A stretch of 64,000 nucleotides of DNA from JASJAR01 sp039198225 (GCA_039198225.1 JBCCTQ010000002.1:138742-202741), one strand, 5' to 3'; shown: positions 16,989 through 25,890, numbered from the stretch's first letter. The notes: generated from the sequence alone by a model not told the origin. Translations and numbers: made by a program.

Positions 16989-17437
16989 TCCTCGCCTCCG
17001 CTGACGAATTTCAAGAGAAGCTGGAGGAAGCTCACCGAGCTTTGGGTGTCTATGATCTCACCGCCGGGCTCGATATTGAACGGTGACCCGCCAGGTAAAA
17101 GCTCGACGAAGGACCCGCCAAGCAGCCCTTCGGAAGAGATCAAAACGGCGGTGTCGTCGGGAAGTGCGATCTCGTCGTCGATAGCAAAAGTCGTCTCGGC
17201 CCGGAACGTATCTGCGTTGAGGTCAAGGGACGTGACCGTCCCCACCTTCACCCCGCCGAGGCGCACATCGCTTCCAACCCCGATCCCCTCGACTGAGCGG
17301 AACGTCGCGGTGAGATCGTAGGTCCCCGCTCCGCCGCCGCCGAAATCGGCGAATTGGGTCGCATAAACCAGAAAACCACCTGCCGCCGCGAGAACAAGGG
17401 CCCCGGCGACCACTTCGGTTGTCGTATTTTCTGCCAT
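16985..17437 (-). CDS. mlaD: MlaD-like MCE-domain lipid transport protein
   Basis: A 150-residue protein with one N-terminal membrane helix (EVVAGALVLAAAGGFLVYA) and a single MCE domain. Conserved elements are ATFRSVEGIGVGSDVRLGGV, VGTVTSLDLN, and LISSEGLLGGSFVELLPG. MlaD hexamers sit in the inner membrane and hand phospholipids between membranes as part of the MlaFEDB ABC system. The ATPase and permease genes are not in the window. It precedes DUF2155 with a 4-base overlap, probably in one operon with the upstream cyclo-ligase gene. Confidence 0.9.
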   Translation of the reverse strand: MAENTTTEVVAGALVLAAAGGFLVYATQFADFGGGGAGTYDLTATFRSVEGIGVGSDVRLGGVKVGTVTSLDLNADTFRAETTFAIDDEIALPDDTAVLISSEGLLGGSFVELLPGGSPFNIEPGGEIIDTQSSVSFLQLLLKFVSGGEE

Positions 17438-17527
17438 GGCTGCTCTCGTGTTTTCTCACGCCCGTTTGGCCGAAGATATGCCAGCCGAGGGCGCAAGCGT
17501 CCAGGGCCGGGGCCGCGCGACCTGCCC

Positions 17528-18088
17528 TCAGGCCGCGTTCGGCCGAAGGATCTCGCCTTCGGTCACGATAAGGTCGAGGGGCTGGTCGGTGGGCTCATTG
17601 GGGATCCGGGCGATCTTTTGGGCGCTGTAGGCGAAACCGATCGCGGTGATTGGACCCTCGGCCCGAAGAATGTCGAGGGTTCTATCGTAATGGCCGGCCC
17701 CGTAGCCGAGGCGATGCCCCCGCCGGTCGAACGCGAGGAGCGGGACAACAAGGGTCAGAGGGCGACTGTCGGGGCCCGCGGCAGGGAATTCGGTGCCAAA
17801 ATCGTCGCGGGCCAGGGGGGTGCCCTCCTCCCAGGCGCGGAATGTCAGGGGCCCTGTCCCATGGGTCACGGGCAGGCACACCGGACCCCTGCGCGCCGCC
17901 CTTTCCATGGACGGGCGCGGATCAGCCTCGGTGCGGATCGGCCAGTAAAACGCCACCGGATGGGGAAGGCCTGAGAGGACCCGGTCAAGCTCGGCGAGGG
18001 CCGGGCCAAGGTCGACCGACCGGTGCGCTTCGGCGCGGCGCGCACGCGCCTCAGCCCGGAGGCGGGATTTTTCGGGAACGTCGTCCAT
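17528..18088 (-). CDS. 5-formyltetrahydrofolate cyclo-ligase
   Basis: A 186-residue protein that converts 5-formyl-THF to 5,10-methenyl-THF with ATP. Signature pieces are EKSRLRAEARARRAEAHRSV at the start, HPVAFYWPIRTEADPRPSME, and the nucleotide-binding VVPLLAFDRRGHRLGYGAGH with YDRTL following. The start ATG at 18088 is used because upstream in-frame sequence is antisense to mgtE, which ends four bases away. The family gene in Escherichia coli is ygfA (fau). It returns stored folate to one-carbon metabolism. Confidence 0.92.
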   Translation of the reverse strand: MDDVPEKSRLRAEARARRAEAHRSVDLGPALAELDRVLSGLPHPVAFYWPIRTEADPRPSMERAARRGPVCLPVTHGTGPLTFRAWEEGTPLARDDFGTEFPAAGPDSRPLTLVVPLLAFDRRGHRLGYGAGHYDRTLDILRAEGPITAIGFAYSAQKIARIPNEPTDQPLDLIVTEGEILRPNAA

Positions 18089-18092
18089 CGCC

Positions 18093-19478
18093 TCAGAGAA
18101 GGAGCATTTGGGCGAGACCCAGGAAAGCAAAAAAGCCAACGACATCGGTGACGGTGGTCACGAACGCGCCCGAGGCGAGGGCCGGATCGATCCCGGCCCG
18201 GTCGAGGGTCAGGGGGACAAGGATGCCCGCGAACCCTGCCACAACGAGGTTGATCACCATGGCCGCGGCAAGGACGACGCCGAGCATGGGCGTACCGAAC
18301 CAAATGATGCCGACAATGGCCATGAGGATGGCAAACGCGATCCCATTGAGAAGCCCCGCCCCCACTTCGCGACCGATCACGCGGAGCGCGTTGGCCGGGG
18401 TGAGGTCTTTCGTGGCCAGCGAACGGACCGCGACGGTGAGCGTCTGGGTTCCGGCATTGCCGCCCATGGAGGCCACAATGGGCATGAGAACCGCGAGGGC
18501 GACAATCGCGGCGATGGTCGCTTCGAACTGGGCGATCACAAGGCTCGCCAGGATCGCAGTCACAAGATTGACGAAGAGCCAGGGAAAACGACGCCCGGCA
18601 ATGGCGACAGGCGTATCGCTCAGTTTCTCCTCGCCCACGCCGGCTAGGCGGAGAATGTCTTCTTCGTGCTCTTCGTCGAGAACGACCATGGCGTCGTCGA
18701 TTGTGATCACCCCGATGAGCCGGCCGTCTTCGTCGACCACTGGGGCCGAAATCAGGTGATACTGGTTGAACGCATAGGCCACTTCGCCTTCGTCTTGGGT
18801 GGCCGGGATTGTCCGAAACGACGGCTCGGTGATGCTGCTCAGAGCCACCTCACGGCGGGACGACATGAGCTTTCCCAAGGTCACGTAGCCCACGGGCCGG
18901 TGTTTGGGATCAACCAAGATTAGATGATAAAACTGCTCGGGAAGGTCTTCCTGGGCCCGCAAGTAGTCGATGGCTTGGCCCACATTCCAGTGCGCCGGTG
19001 CGGCCACCACTTCGGTCTGCATCAGCCGGCCGGCGGAAAATTCCGGAAAGCTGAGTGCAGCTTCGACAGCGGCTCGGTCAGGCCGATCGAGGGCGTCGAG
19101 GATGGCTTCCTGCTGGCTCGCGTCGAGGTCTTCGACGAGGTCGACCACGTCATCGGATTCGAGATCGCGCACGGCGTCGGCAAGAACCTCGGCGGGCAGG
19201 CTCTCGATCACCTCTTCGCGGATCCCTTCGTCGATTTCCGAGAGGGTCTCACCGTCGATGAGATCGCCCGCGAGACCGAGAACCTCTCGCCGTTGGGCGG
19301 GTTTCAGCTGTTCGAGAAGATCGGCGATGTCGGCCGGGTGAAGGGGTTCGAAAAGGTCGTGGATCCGGTCGCGGTCGCCTGCGGCCACGGCGTCTCGGAC
19401 CGCGGGTACAAGGTCGGCGTCGAGGGCGTAATCGGCCTCGGTGATCTCCTCTTCGCCCGTCTTCGGATGCTCTGCCAT
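18093..19478 (-). CDS. mgtE: Magnesium transporter MgtE
   Basis: A 461-residue MgtE. The N-terminal superhelical domain has LFEPLHPADIADLLEQLKPA and acidic helices, followed by tandem CBS domains (FYHLILVDPKHRPVGYVTLG, then APVVDEDGRLIGVITIDDAM). Five transmembrane helices follow from about residue 305 (FPWLFVNLVTAILASLVIAQ onward). The pore signature MPIVASMGGNAGTQTL is intact. CBS and N domains sense cytosolic Mg2+ and close the channel. It stands at the head of the minus-strand group leading to the cyclo-ligase. Confidence 0.95.
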   Translation of the reverse strand: MAEHPKTGEEEITEADYALDADLVPAVRDAVAAGDRDRIHDLFEPLHPADIADLLEQLKPAQRREVLGLAGDLIDGETLSEIDEGIREEVIESLPAEVLADAVRDLESDDVVDLVEDLDASQQEAILDALDRPDRAAVEAALSFPEFSAGRLMQTEVVAAPAHWNVGQAIDYLRAQEDLPEQFYHLILVDPKHRPVGYVTLGKLMSSRREVALSSITEPSFRTIPATQDEGEVAYAFNQYHLISAPVVDEDGRLIGVITIDDAMVVLDEEHEEDILRLAGVGEEKLSDTPVAIAGRRFPWLFVNLVTAILASLVIAQFEATIAAIVALAVLMPIVASMGGNAGTQTLTVAVRSLATKDLTPANALRVIGREVGAGLLNGIAFAILMAIVGIIWFGTPMLGVVLAAAMVINLVVAGFAGILVPLTLDRAGIDPALASGAFVTTVTDVVGFFAFLGLAQMLLL

Positions 19479-19556
19479 GCCCGCCTCCGCCGTTTGGCGC
19501 GACCATAGGCCATCGCCCGGCGGGGCAGAAGACGGGACGGGCGGCGGAGGACGGAA

Positions 19557-19581
19557 TTTGCGTATTTTTGAAGAGATGAAA
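19557..19581 (+). repeat. Single copy of the GCGTATTT...GAGATGAA element
   Basis: This stretch (TTTGCGTATTTTTGAAGAGA, then TGAAA) matches the arms of the inverted repeat at 15729-15796, here in one orientation only and 65 bases upstream of the guanine deaminase start. Three arms in 64 kb, all between genes, mark it as a dispersed intergenic element. Its function is unknown. Confidence 0.6.
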
Positions 19582-19645
19582 GTGGGGTTTCGAGGTATCG
19601 GCGGGCGGTTTCGCGCCGGCGCTGAAGCACGTATAGAGGTCCCCC

Positions 19646-20962
19646 GTGGACACGCTCATTTTCGGCCAGACCCTCGAGGCGCGCGGCAATCCGTTCCAGG
19701 ACGGAGCGGGCGCCATGTATCACCGTTCGGCGGGGGCGGTTTTGGTGCGGGACGGGCGGATCGCGGCGGTCGGCGAGGCGGCCGATCTCCGCGCCGCCTA
19801 TCCGGATGCAGAGGGTGTCGACCATGGCGCGGGGCTGATCCTACCGGGCTTTGTCGACGCCCATGTCCATTACCCGCAAACGGCGATCATCGCCTCCTGG
19901 GGCAAGCGCCTGATCGATTGGCTCAATACCTACACGTTCCCGGAAGAAATGCGGTTTGGCGACCCGGACGTGGCGCGAAGAACGGCAGATCAGTATCTCG
20001 ACCTCGCACTCGCCCATGGCACGACGAGCGTTGCGAGTTTCTGCACGATCCATCCTGAAAGCGTCGATGCCATTTTTGGGGCGGCTGAGGCGCGTAACAT
20101 GGCCGTTGTGGCCGGGAAAACCGCCATGGACCGGAACGCGCCTGAGGGGCTCTTGGACAGCCCCGAGCGCGCCTATTCCGAAAGCAAGGCCCTTATCGCG
20201 CGCTGGCACGGGGTCGGACGGGCGCGCTACGCCATCACGCCCCGGTTCTCGCCCACGTCGACGCCCGAGCAATTGGCCGCCCTCGGCACGCTTTGGGCGG
20301 AACATCCTGAATGCTTGATGCAGACCCATCTTTCCGAACAGACCGACGAATTGGCTTGGGTCGAACGGCTGTACCCGGATGCCCGCGATTACCTCGACAC
20401 TTACGAAAAGGCGGGGCTCCTCGGGCCCGGTGCCATCTTTGGCCATGCCATCCATTTGACCGACCGGGAGCGCGACCGGTTGGCCGAAACTGGCGCCGCG
20501 CTGGTCCATTGCCCGACCTCGAACTTCTTTATCGGATCGGGGCTTTTCGATCTATCCCTCGCCCAGACCCACAAAGTGGGGCTCGCCACCGATATCGGCG
20601 GCGGCTCGTCGTTTTCCATGCTCCGAACCATGGCAGCGGCCTATGAAATCGGCCAGCTTCGTGGCCGCCCGGCCCATCCGGCCGAGCTTTTGTGGCTTGC
20701 CACGGCGGGCTCGGCCAGGGCCTTGGGGATGGACAGTGAGATCGGACGGTTGGAGGCCGGTCATATCGCCGATCTCGTCGTACTCGATCTGGCATCTACG
20801 CCGGCCATCGCCCAACGGGCCGCCCGGGCCGAGACCCTTTGGGAGTCGGTTTTTCCCACGATGATGATGGGTGACGACCGGGCGGTGGCGGCGGTCTATG
20901 TGGCCGGAAAAAGGGTCACGGGCCCAGGACGGGGGGTGAGCCGCCTGCCCTTTCCAACTTGA
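19646..20962 (+). CDS. guaD: Guanine deaminase
   Basis: A 438-residue amidohydrolase that converts guanine to xanthine and ammonia. The metal-binding HxH is in ILPGFVDAHVHYPQTAIIAS, and the guanine deaminase-specific ASWGKRLIDWLNTYTFPEE follows. Other motifs are CLMQTHLSEQTDELAWV, FGHAIHLTDRERDRL and GLATDIGGGSSFSMLRTM with the catalytic Asp. Start is GTG at 19646. It stands alone, divergent from mgtE and convergent with ccmH. It contributes to purine salvage or nitrogen scavenging. Confidence 0.95.
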   Translation: MDTLIFGQTLEARGNPFQDGAGAMYHRSAGAVLVRDGRIAAVGEAADLRAAYPDAEGVDHGAGLILPGFVDAHVHYPQTAIIASWGKRLIDWLNTYTFPEEMRFGDPDVARRTADQYLDLALAHGTTSVASFCTIHPESVDAIFGAAEARNMAVVAGKTAMDRNAPEGLLDSPERAYSESKALIARWHGVGRARYAITPRFSPTSTPEQLAALGTLWAEHPECLMQTHLSEQTDELAWVERLYPDARDYLDTYEKAGLLGPGAIFGHAIHLTDRERDRLAETGAALVHCPTSNFFIGSGLFDLSLAQTHKVGLATDIGGGSSFSMLRTMAAAYEIGQLRGRPAHPAELLWLATAGSARALGMDSEIGRLEAGHIADLVVLDLASTPAIAQRAARAETLWESVFPTMMMGDDRAVAAVYVAGKRVTGPGRGVSRLPFPT

Positions 20963-20973
20963 CCGATCCGAGG

Positions 20974-21423
20974 CTAGCGATCGAGGAGCTTGTCGATCCG
21001 CGCCTTTTCTTCTTCGGTGAGCGGCGCTGTGGCCCCGCGCCCGGAGCGCCGGAGGAATATGATCGCGATCCCGAGAGCCAGAATGAAGAGGACCGGCGCC
21101 GTCCCCCAGAGCGCGAGATTGGCCCCTTCAGCCCTCGGTTTCATCAACACGACTTCGCCGTAGCGTTCGACGAAAAAGTCGAAGACATCGTCGTCGGTTG
21201 CCCCGTCCGAGATCAATTGACGGACCAGGAGCCGCGCATCCCGCGCCCAATCAGCATTGGACGAGGCGAGGCTTTCGGATTGGCACTGAACGCAGCGAAG
21301 GGCGTTTTCGAGGGCTTGGGCCCGGGCTTCGAGGGACGGGTCGGGCAGCATATCGGCCGGATCGATGGCCACCGCCGGGCTCGCGAAAATGAGCGCTAAC
21401 GCCAAGGCGAGCGCGCGGATCAT
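20974..21423 (-). CDS. ccmH: Cytochrome c maturation protein CcmH
   Basis: A 149-residue thiol-disulfide protein of c-type cytochrome assembly. It has a signal peptide (RALALALALIFASPAVA), the redox motif LRCVQCQSESLASSNADWAR where CVQC replaces the more common CPVC, a membrane helix (APVLFILALGIAIIFL) and a short basic tail. It reduces apocytochrome cysteines before heme ligation by CcmF. It overlaps ccmF by 4 bases and is co-transcribed with it. The rest of the ccm set lies outside the window. Confidence 0.94.
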   Translation of the reverse strand: MIRALALALALIFASPAVAIDPADMLPDPSLEARAQALENALRCVQCQSESLASSNADWARDARLLVRQLISDGATDDDVFDFFVERYGEVVLMKPRAEGANLALWGTAPVLFILALGIAIIFLRRSGRGATAPLTEEEKARIDKLLDR

Positions 21424-23408
21424 TCCGCCGGCACCTCGCCTGCGGGCCCCGTCCGCGCCGAACGGTCACGGGCAGATCCTCCCACCCGCATCCGCCGGTC
21501 GGTGAGCGAGACCACACCCCCCAGTGCCATGATGATCGCCCCGGCCCAAATCCAATTGGCATAGGGTTTTATGAAGGTGCGGAGTGCCCATCCGCCGCCC
21601 TGTTGGGGGTCGCCGATGACAAGGTAAAGATCGCGGAACACGCCGTTTTGGATCGCGGCCTCGGTCGTGGGCATCGCTGCCACTGGGTAGACGCGCTTTT
21701 CGGGGAAAAGCCGGGTGAATTCGACCCCGTCCCGGGCAATGGCCACTTCGGCGCGGGTGGCGATGTAATTCGGTCCTTCGTGGCGGGCGACATCGATCAA
21801 GGTGATCTCGTAACCAGACACGTCGAAGGTTTCACCGGGCCGGGCCACCCGGATGTCTTCGACCGTCCAGGAGGTGAGCGCGGCGACGCCGATAAAGGTG
21901 ATGCCAAGCCCGCCATGGGCCAAGGCCTTGCCCCAATCGGACCGGGGGAGTTTTGCCAAGCGTCTCAACCGGGACGAAATGCCCCGTTTGCCCGTCCGCG
22001 CCCAGAGCTCGGTTGCCGCACCGAACACCAGCCAGGCCCCGAGGGCGATGCCAAGGGGGGCCAGGGCCGACCGGCCCGATTGGACGGCATAGGCCAACAG
22101 ACCCACCGCAGCCGCGAGCACCATTGCGCCCCAAAGTGGCGAGATCGACCGGCCGAGCTTGGCCCGTTTCCACGGCAGCACCGCGCCGAGGGGCAGGATC
22201 ACGGCAAGGGCCAGAAAAAAGGGCGTGAATGCAATATTGAAGAAGGGCGGTCCCACCGAAAGGCGCTGGTCCCACGCGATCTCGGCGACAAGCGGCCAGA
22301 TCGTGCCCACAAAAACCACGAAACAGGAGACCGCCAAAAGGACGTTATTGGCGACTAGGGCGCCTTCCCGGCTCACGGGCTGAAAGACGCCGCTGGCTTC
22401 CAATTCCCCCGCCCTGGCGGCAAAGAGCGTCAGCGCGCCTCCCATGAAGATGCCCGTGATGGCCAAAAGATATACGCCGCGCTCGGGGTCATTGGCGAAA
22501 GCATGGACCGAAGTCAGTACACCGGAGCGGACGATAAATGCGCCGATCAGCGAGAACCCGAAGGCAAGGATCGCCAAGAGGATCGTCCAGCCTTTGAGGG
22601 CCTCGCGCTTTTCAACCACGATGGCCGAATGGAGGAGTGCCGCGGCGATGAGCCAGGGCATGAACGAGGCGTTCTCGACCGGGTCCCAGAACCAGAACCC
22701 GCCCCAGCCGAGCTCGTAATAGGCCCACCAGGACCCGAGCGCGATCCCAACGGTGAGATTGAGCCAAGCGAGAAGCGTCCATGGCCGGACCCAACGGCCC
22801 CAGGCGGCATCGACCCGACCTTCGATCAGGGCGGCGACCGCGAAGGAAAACGCCATCGAAAGGCCCACATAGCCGACGTAGAGAAAGGGCGGATGGAAGG
22901 CGAGGCCCGGGTCTTGGAGAAGCGGGTTCAGGTCCTGCCCGTTCATCGGCGGGATTTCGAGCCGGAGAAACGGGTTCGACGTGAAGATCAGAAACGCCAA
23001 AAAGGCCACGCCAATCGAGCCTTGCACCGCCAAGACCCGGGCCCGGAGCCGTTCGGGGAGGCCCGTCCCGAACCAAGCGCCGAGCGCGCCGAAGAGCGCA
23101 AGGATCAAGCACCAGAGAAGGAGCGAACCCTCGTGGTTCCCCCAGACCCCGGTGACTTTGTAAAGCATCGGCTTGTCGGTGTGTGAATTCAGCGTGACCA
23201 GGCGGAGCGAGAAATCCGAGGTGACGAAAGCGTAGGTGAGCACGGTGAAGGAAAAAGCGAGGAGGAGAAACTGCGCGGTCGCGGCCGGTTCGGCCACCGC
23301 CATCCACCCTCGCCAGCCGCGGGACGCGCCCACCATGGGCACCACCATCTGCGCGACGGCAACGGCGAAGGCGAGGATCAGAGCAAAATGGCCAAGCTCA
23401 ACAATCAT
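21420..23408 (-). CDS. ccmF: Heme lyase CcmF
   Basis: A 662-residue polytopic membrane protein with the tryptophan-rich heme-handling WWD motif (GWGGFWFWDPVENASFMPWL), plus conserved GVWGNHEGSLLLWCLILAL and HPPFLYVGYVGLSMAFSFAV. CcmF with CcmH attaches heme to apocytochrome c in the periplasm. The start MIVELGHFALILAFA at 23408 is the usual CcmF N-terminus; an in-frame codon 36 bases upstream adds nothing recognisable. The large periplasmic loop near the C-terminus contains VTSWTVEDIRVARPGE, as expected. Confidence 0.96.
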   Translation of the reverse strand: MIVELGHFALILAFAVAVAQMVVPMVGASRGWRGWMAVAEPAATAQFLLLAFSFTVLTYAFVTSDFSLRLVTLNSHTDKPMLYKVTGVWGNHEGSLLLWCLILALFGALGAWFGTGLPERLRARVLAVQGSIGVAFLAFLIFTSNPFLRLEIPPMNGQDLNPLLQDPGLAFHPPFLYVGYVGLSMAFSFAVAALIEGRVDAAWGRWVRPWTLLAWLNLTVGIALGSWWAYYELGWGGFWFWDPVENASFMPWLIAAALLHSAIVVEKREALKGWTILLAILAFGFSLIGAFIVRSGVLTSVHAFANDPERGVYLLAITGIFMGGALTLFAARAGELEASGVFQPVSREGALVANNVLLAVSCFVVFVGTIWPLVAEIAWDQRLSVGPPFFNIAFTPFFLALAVILPLGAVLPWKRAKLGRSISPLWGAMVLAAAVGLLAYAVQSGRSALAPLGIALGAWLVFGAATELWARTGKRGISSRLRRLAKLPRSDWGKALAHGGLGITFIGVAALTSWTVEDIRVARPGETFDVSGYEITLIDVARHEGPNYIATRAEVAIARDGVEFTRLFPEKRVYPVAAMPTTEAAIQNGVFRDLYLVIGDPQQGGGWALRTFIKPYANWIWAGAIIMALGGVVSLTDRRMRVGGSARDRSARTGPAGEVPAE

Positions 23409-23533
23409 AAGCGAAATAATAGGGCCCGGAGCGGGCCCGGCCAAGACCCTGGGCCAGCCTGTCGCGGGACGGCTCGGTCGCCATCTCCGCCTGTCGTTTG
23501 GACGTCACCGGTCCGGGTAGGATTGACGCTGCC

Positions 23534-23803
23534 CTAGACCTCGATTTCGAGCGCCAGGGCATGAATTCGGCCGATAATGTCGTCGCCGATGGCCCGGTGC
23601 ACCGCCCGGTGGCGCCCGATGCGGCTCTCCGACTGAAGGGCTGGCGCACGCATCCGCACCCGGAAGTGGCTCTCGCCGCCCTCTTGATAGCCCGCATGGC
23701 CCCGATGCTGTTCGCTCTCGTCGACCACATCGAGCGTCTCCGGCGCGAAGGCCTCCTCAAGTTTTCGGCGAATTTCATCCGCCACACCGGGTCGATCGGA
23801 CAC
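23534..23803 (-). CDS. BolA family protein
   Basis: An 89-residue BolA-like protein. Conserved features are the N-terminal helix DEIRRKLEEAFAPETLDVVD, the EQHRGHAGYQEGGESHFRVR segment with the conserved His, and the RHRAVHRAIGDDIIGRIHAL helix with the invariant His. BolA proteins pair with monothiol glutaredoxins to bind and move 2Fe-2S clusters, and some act as transcription factors. It is divergent from the J-domain gene, an arrangement common in Rhodobacteraceae. Confidence 0.92.
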   Translation of the reverse strand: MSDRPGVADEIRRKLEEAFAPETLDVVDESEQHRGHAGYQEGGESHFRVRMRAPALQSESRIGRHRAVHRAIGDDIIGRIHALALEIEV

Positions 23804-23876
23804 TTTTGGGCACTCCCCTCTTCACACGCGGCGCCGAAGATCTAAACTCGTGCCTCCGAGTCGGAAAGGTACGGCG

Positions 23877-24509
23877 ATGTCGAAAGACGACCCCTTCGGA
23901 TTTGATATTCGGGTCACTTCGGACAAGAAGAAGCGGCAGAAAGGCCGCCGGGGCATGTCGGGGGCATTCGAAACCTCAAATCGCAAATGCGATTTTCCGG
24001 GCTGCCAGGAAGGCGGCCAGTACCGGGCACCCCGCTCACCCGACACGCTCGACGAGTTTTACTGGTTCTGCAAAGACCATGTGCGCGAATACAATTTGAA
24101 GTGGAATTTCTTTCACGGGGCGACCGAGGAAGAGATGGCAGAACAGGTCGACAAGGACCGGGTTTGGGATCGACCGACAAAGCCGTTCAGCAAAACCGCC
24201 GAAGAAGCCCGGGCCTGGGCGCGCCTCGGCGTTGACGATCCGCACCAGATCCTCGGCGAAAATGCGACGCGGAACCCGGGAAAGTCCGTCACAGGCACCC
24301 GGCGCCTGCCGCCGAAGGAGCGCAAAGCCATTGAGATCCTCGAGGCGCGCGACCATTGGACGAAGACGGAAATCCGAAAGCAATACAAAAGCCTCGTAAA
24401 GGATCTTCATCCTGACATGAACGGCGGCAACCGCGCCGATGAGGACCGCTTGCAAGAAGTTGTCTGGGCCTGGGATCAGATCAAAGACAGCCGGCACTTC
24501 CAGGGCTGA
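23877..24509 (+). CDS. J-domain protein
   Basis: A 210-residue DnaJ-like protein found widely in Rhodobacterales. The C-terminal 60 residues are a J domain with the HPD motif in KSLVKDLHPDMNGGNRADED. The N-terminal part carries a Cys pattern (NRKCDFPGCQEGGQYRAPRS and YWFCKDHVREYN) that could bind a metal. The start ATGTCGAAAGACG at 23877 is chosen over an ATG 27 bases upstream because it gives the usual MSKDDPFGFDIRV start. J domains recruit Hsp70. This one may couple DnaK to a specific client, unknown here. Confidence 0.9.
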   Translation: MSKDDPFGFDIRVTSDKKKRQKGRRGMSGAFETSNRKCDFPGCQEGGQYRAPRSPDTLDEFYWFCKDHVREYNLKWNFFHGATEEEMAEQVDKDRVWDRPTKPFSKTAEEARAWARLGVDDPHQILGENATRNPGKSVTGTRRLPPKERKAIEILEARDHWTKTEIRKQYKSLVKDLHPDMNGGNRADEDRLQEVVWAWDQIKDSRHFQG

Positions 24510-24527
24510 GCGTCTTGCCATCGTGGC

Positions 24528-24543
24528 CGGCTCTGGTGAGCCG
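24528..24543. terminator. Short hairpin after the J-domain gene
   Basis: CGGCTC-TGGT-GAGCCG is a perfect 6-bp stem with a 4-base loop, 18 bases past the stop codon. There is no T-run, so if it ends transcription it is not a textbook intrinsic terminator. The remaining 135 bases to ctrA hold no supported gene. Confidence 0.35.
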
Positions 24544-24679
24544 ACATTGAGCGAACTGGACGCGGCACTTGACCCGCCAGACCTTCCTCAAGACCTATTC
24601 GCCTAGGCTAAATCCATCGAAGAAACCAGGCAGACACGGGCCGCGTTTGCGGTTACGAAGACTCGTGATGCGGCCTTGT

Positions 24680-25393
24680 TTAGGCCGTGGCGGCGACGGG
24701 ACTTTCCGACATGTCCGGCTCAGGATCACGGAGCACATAGCCCCGACCCCAAACGGTCTCGATATAATTGTCGCCGCCGGTTGCTGTTGATAACTTTTTT
24801 CTCAACTTACAGATGAAAACGTCGATAATCTTCAGTTCCGGCTCATCCATCCCCCCGTAGAGGTGGTTGAGGAACATTTCCTTGGTCAACGTGGTGCCTT
24901 TCCGCAAGGAAAGAAGCTCGAGCATTTGGTATTCTTTGCCTGTGAGATGGACCGCGCGACCGTTGGCCTCGACTGTTTTTGCGTCGAGGTTGACGGCGAC
25001 CTTCCCGGTTTTGATGACCGATTGGGCATGGCCCTTGGACCGGCGGATGATCGCGTGGATGCGGGCGACGAGTTCTTCGCGGTGGAAGGGTTTTGTTAGA
25101 TAATCGTCGGCCCCGAACCCGAAGCCCTTGATTTTGTTCTCTGTATCATCGGCGCCGGACAAAATGAGGATCGGTGTGTCGATCCGCGCCAATCGGAGTT
25201 GGCGCAAGACATCATGGCCGTTCATGTCAGGGAGGTTCAGATCGAGAAGGATGATGTCGTAGTCGTAGAGCTTGGCCAGATCGATTCCCTCTTCGCCAAG
25301 ATCCGTCGCATAGACGTTCAAATTGGCGTGGGTCAGCATCAGCTCGATACTGCGGGAAGTCGTTGGATCATCTTCTACAAGTAGGACGCGCAT
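24680..25393 (-). CDS. ctrA: Cell cycle response regulator CtrA
   Basis: A 237-residue OmpR-type response regulator. The receiver domain begins MRVLLVEDDPTTSRSIELML with the phospho-acceptor Asp at residue 51 in IILLDLNLPDMNGHD. The DNA-binding winged helix contains LTGKEYQMLELLSLRKGTTL and YGGMDEPELKIIDVFICKLR, the near-invariant CtrA recognition region. CtrA controls cell cycle in Caulobacter, and motility and gene transfer agent genes in Rhodobacterales. A TTAA-N7-TTAC site stands upstream, consistent with autoregulation. It lies next to the SciP-like gene, as in Rhodobacter. Confidence 0.97.
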   Translation of the reverse strand: MRVLLVEDDPTTSRSIELMLTHANLNVYATDLGEEGIDLAKLYDYDIILLDLNLPDMNGHDVLRQLRLARIDTPILILSGADDTENKIKGFGFGADDYLTKPFHREELVARIHAIIRRSKGHAQSVIKTGKVAVNLDAKTVEANGRAVHLTGKEYQMLELLSLRKGTTLTKEMFLNHLYGGMDEPELKIIDVFICKLRKKLSTATGGDNYIETVWGRGYVLRDPEPDMSESPVAATA

Positions 25394-25444
25394 CGCCGTT
25401 CTCCGCAGGTTGCCAGTTCCGACACAATCATTGGCGGAATTTGG

Positions 25445-25459
25445 TTAACTGCCGGTTAC
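25445..25459. promoter_or_regulatory. Putative CtrA-binding site upstream of ctrA
   Basis: TTAACTGCCGGTTAC has the form TTAA-N7-TTAC, one base from the CtrA consensus TTAA-N7-TTAA, and lies 52 bases before the ctrA start. The match and the position support autoregulation, known for ctrA in Caulobacter; for this genome it is inferred. Confidence 0.55.
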
Positions 25460-25484
25460 CTCTGGATGAGAATATATAAACAAC

Positions 25485-25763
25485 CTAAGGTTGTCTATAG
25501 CGCTGTAAAGCCGTCGCTTTGAGGGCGGACTCGCCGTGGCGCGAGACCGCAGCCGTCCACGAATCAAGCTCTTCACCGGAGAGCGAGTAGATGTCCAAGG
25601 CCGCATCACGGGTCAAAAGCCCACCTTCAACGGCGCGCACGACCGCTGCTTTCCGGCTCGCGACCCATCGCCGGGTCTTGGGATCTGGTAGGTCAGCCCG
25701 CGTCATCACCGTACCGTCTGGCAAGGTGACCGCGCGCGGACCGTCTACTTTCTTCAAATACAT
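25485..25763 (-). CDS. sciP: SciP-like CtrA inhibitor (DUF1153)
   Basis: A 92-residue helix-turn-helix protein of the DUF1153 family. It has PRAVTLPDGTVMTRADLPDP, TRRWVASRKAAVVRAVEGGL and YSLSGEELDSWTAAVSRHGE. SciP in Caulobacter binds DNA and CtrA and blocks CtrA-dependent transcription in early S phase. In Rhodobacter capsulatus the sciP homologue also neighbours ctrA. Its stop codon sits inside ACAACC-TTA-GGTTGT (minus strand), a hairpin followed by TTTATATATT that could end the transcript before the ctrA promoter. Confidence 0.9.
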   Translation of the reverse strand: MYLKKVDGPRAVTLPDGTVMTRADLPDPKTRRWVASRKAAVVRAVEGGLLTRDAALDIYSLSGEELDSWTAAVSRHGESALKATALQRYRQP

Positions 25764-25890
25764 TCCAACACCCTGAGCAAGTGCAGGCCTACCATGGCGC
25801 GTTTCATTTAAAGACCCGTGAAGCCCATTCTTGCGAGTAGTTCGGATTTTCCTATATTCCCGGCATTCCCTCCTGGCTTAGCGCGGATCA

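Noticed and set aside
17650..18759. 369-codon plus frame opposite the cyclo-ligase and mgtE genes
   Set aside because: Both minus-strand genes have intact, recognisable domains; the plus frame is low-complexity Arg/Ser/Pro.
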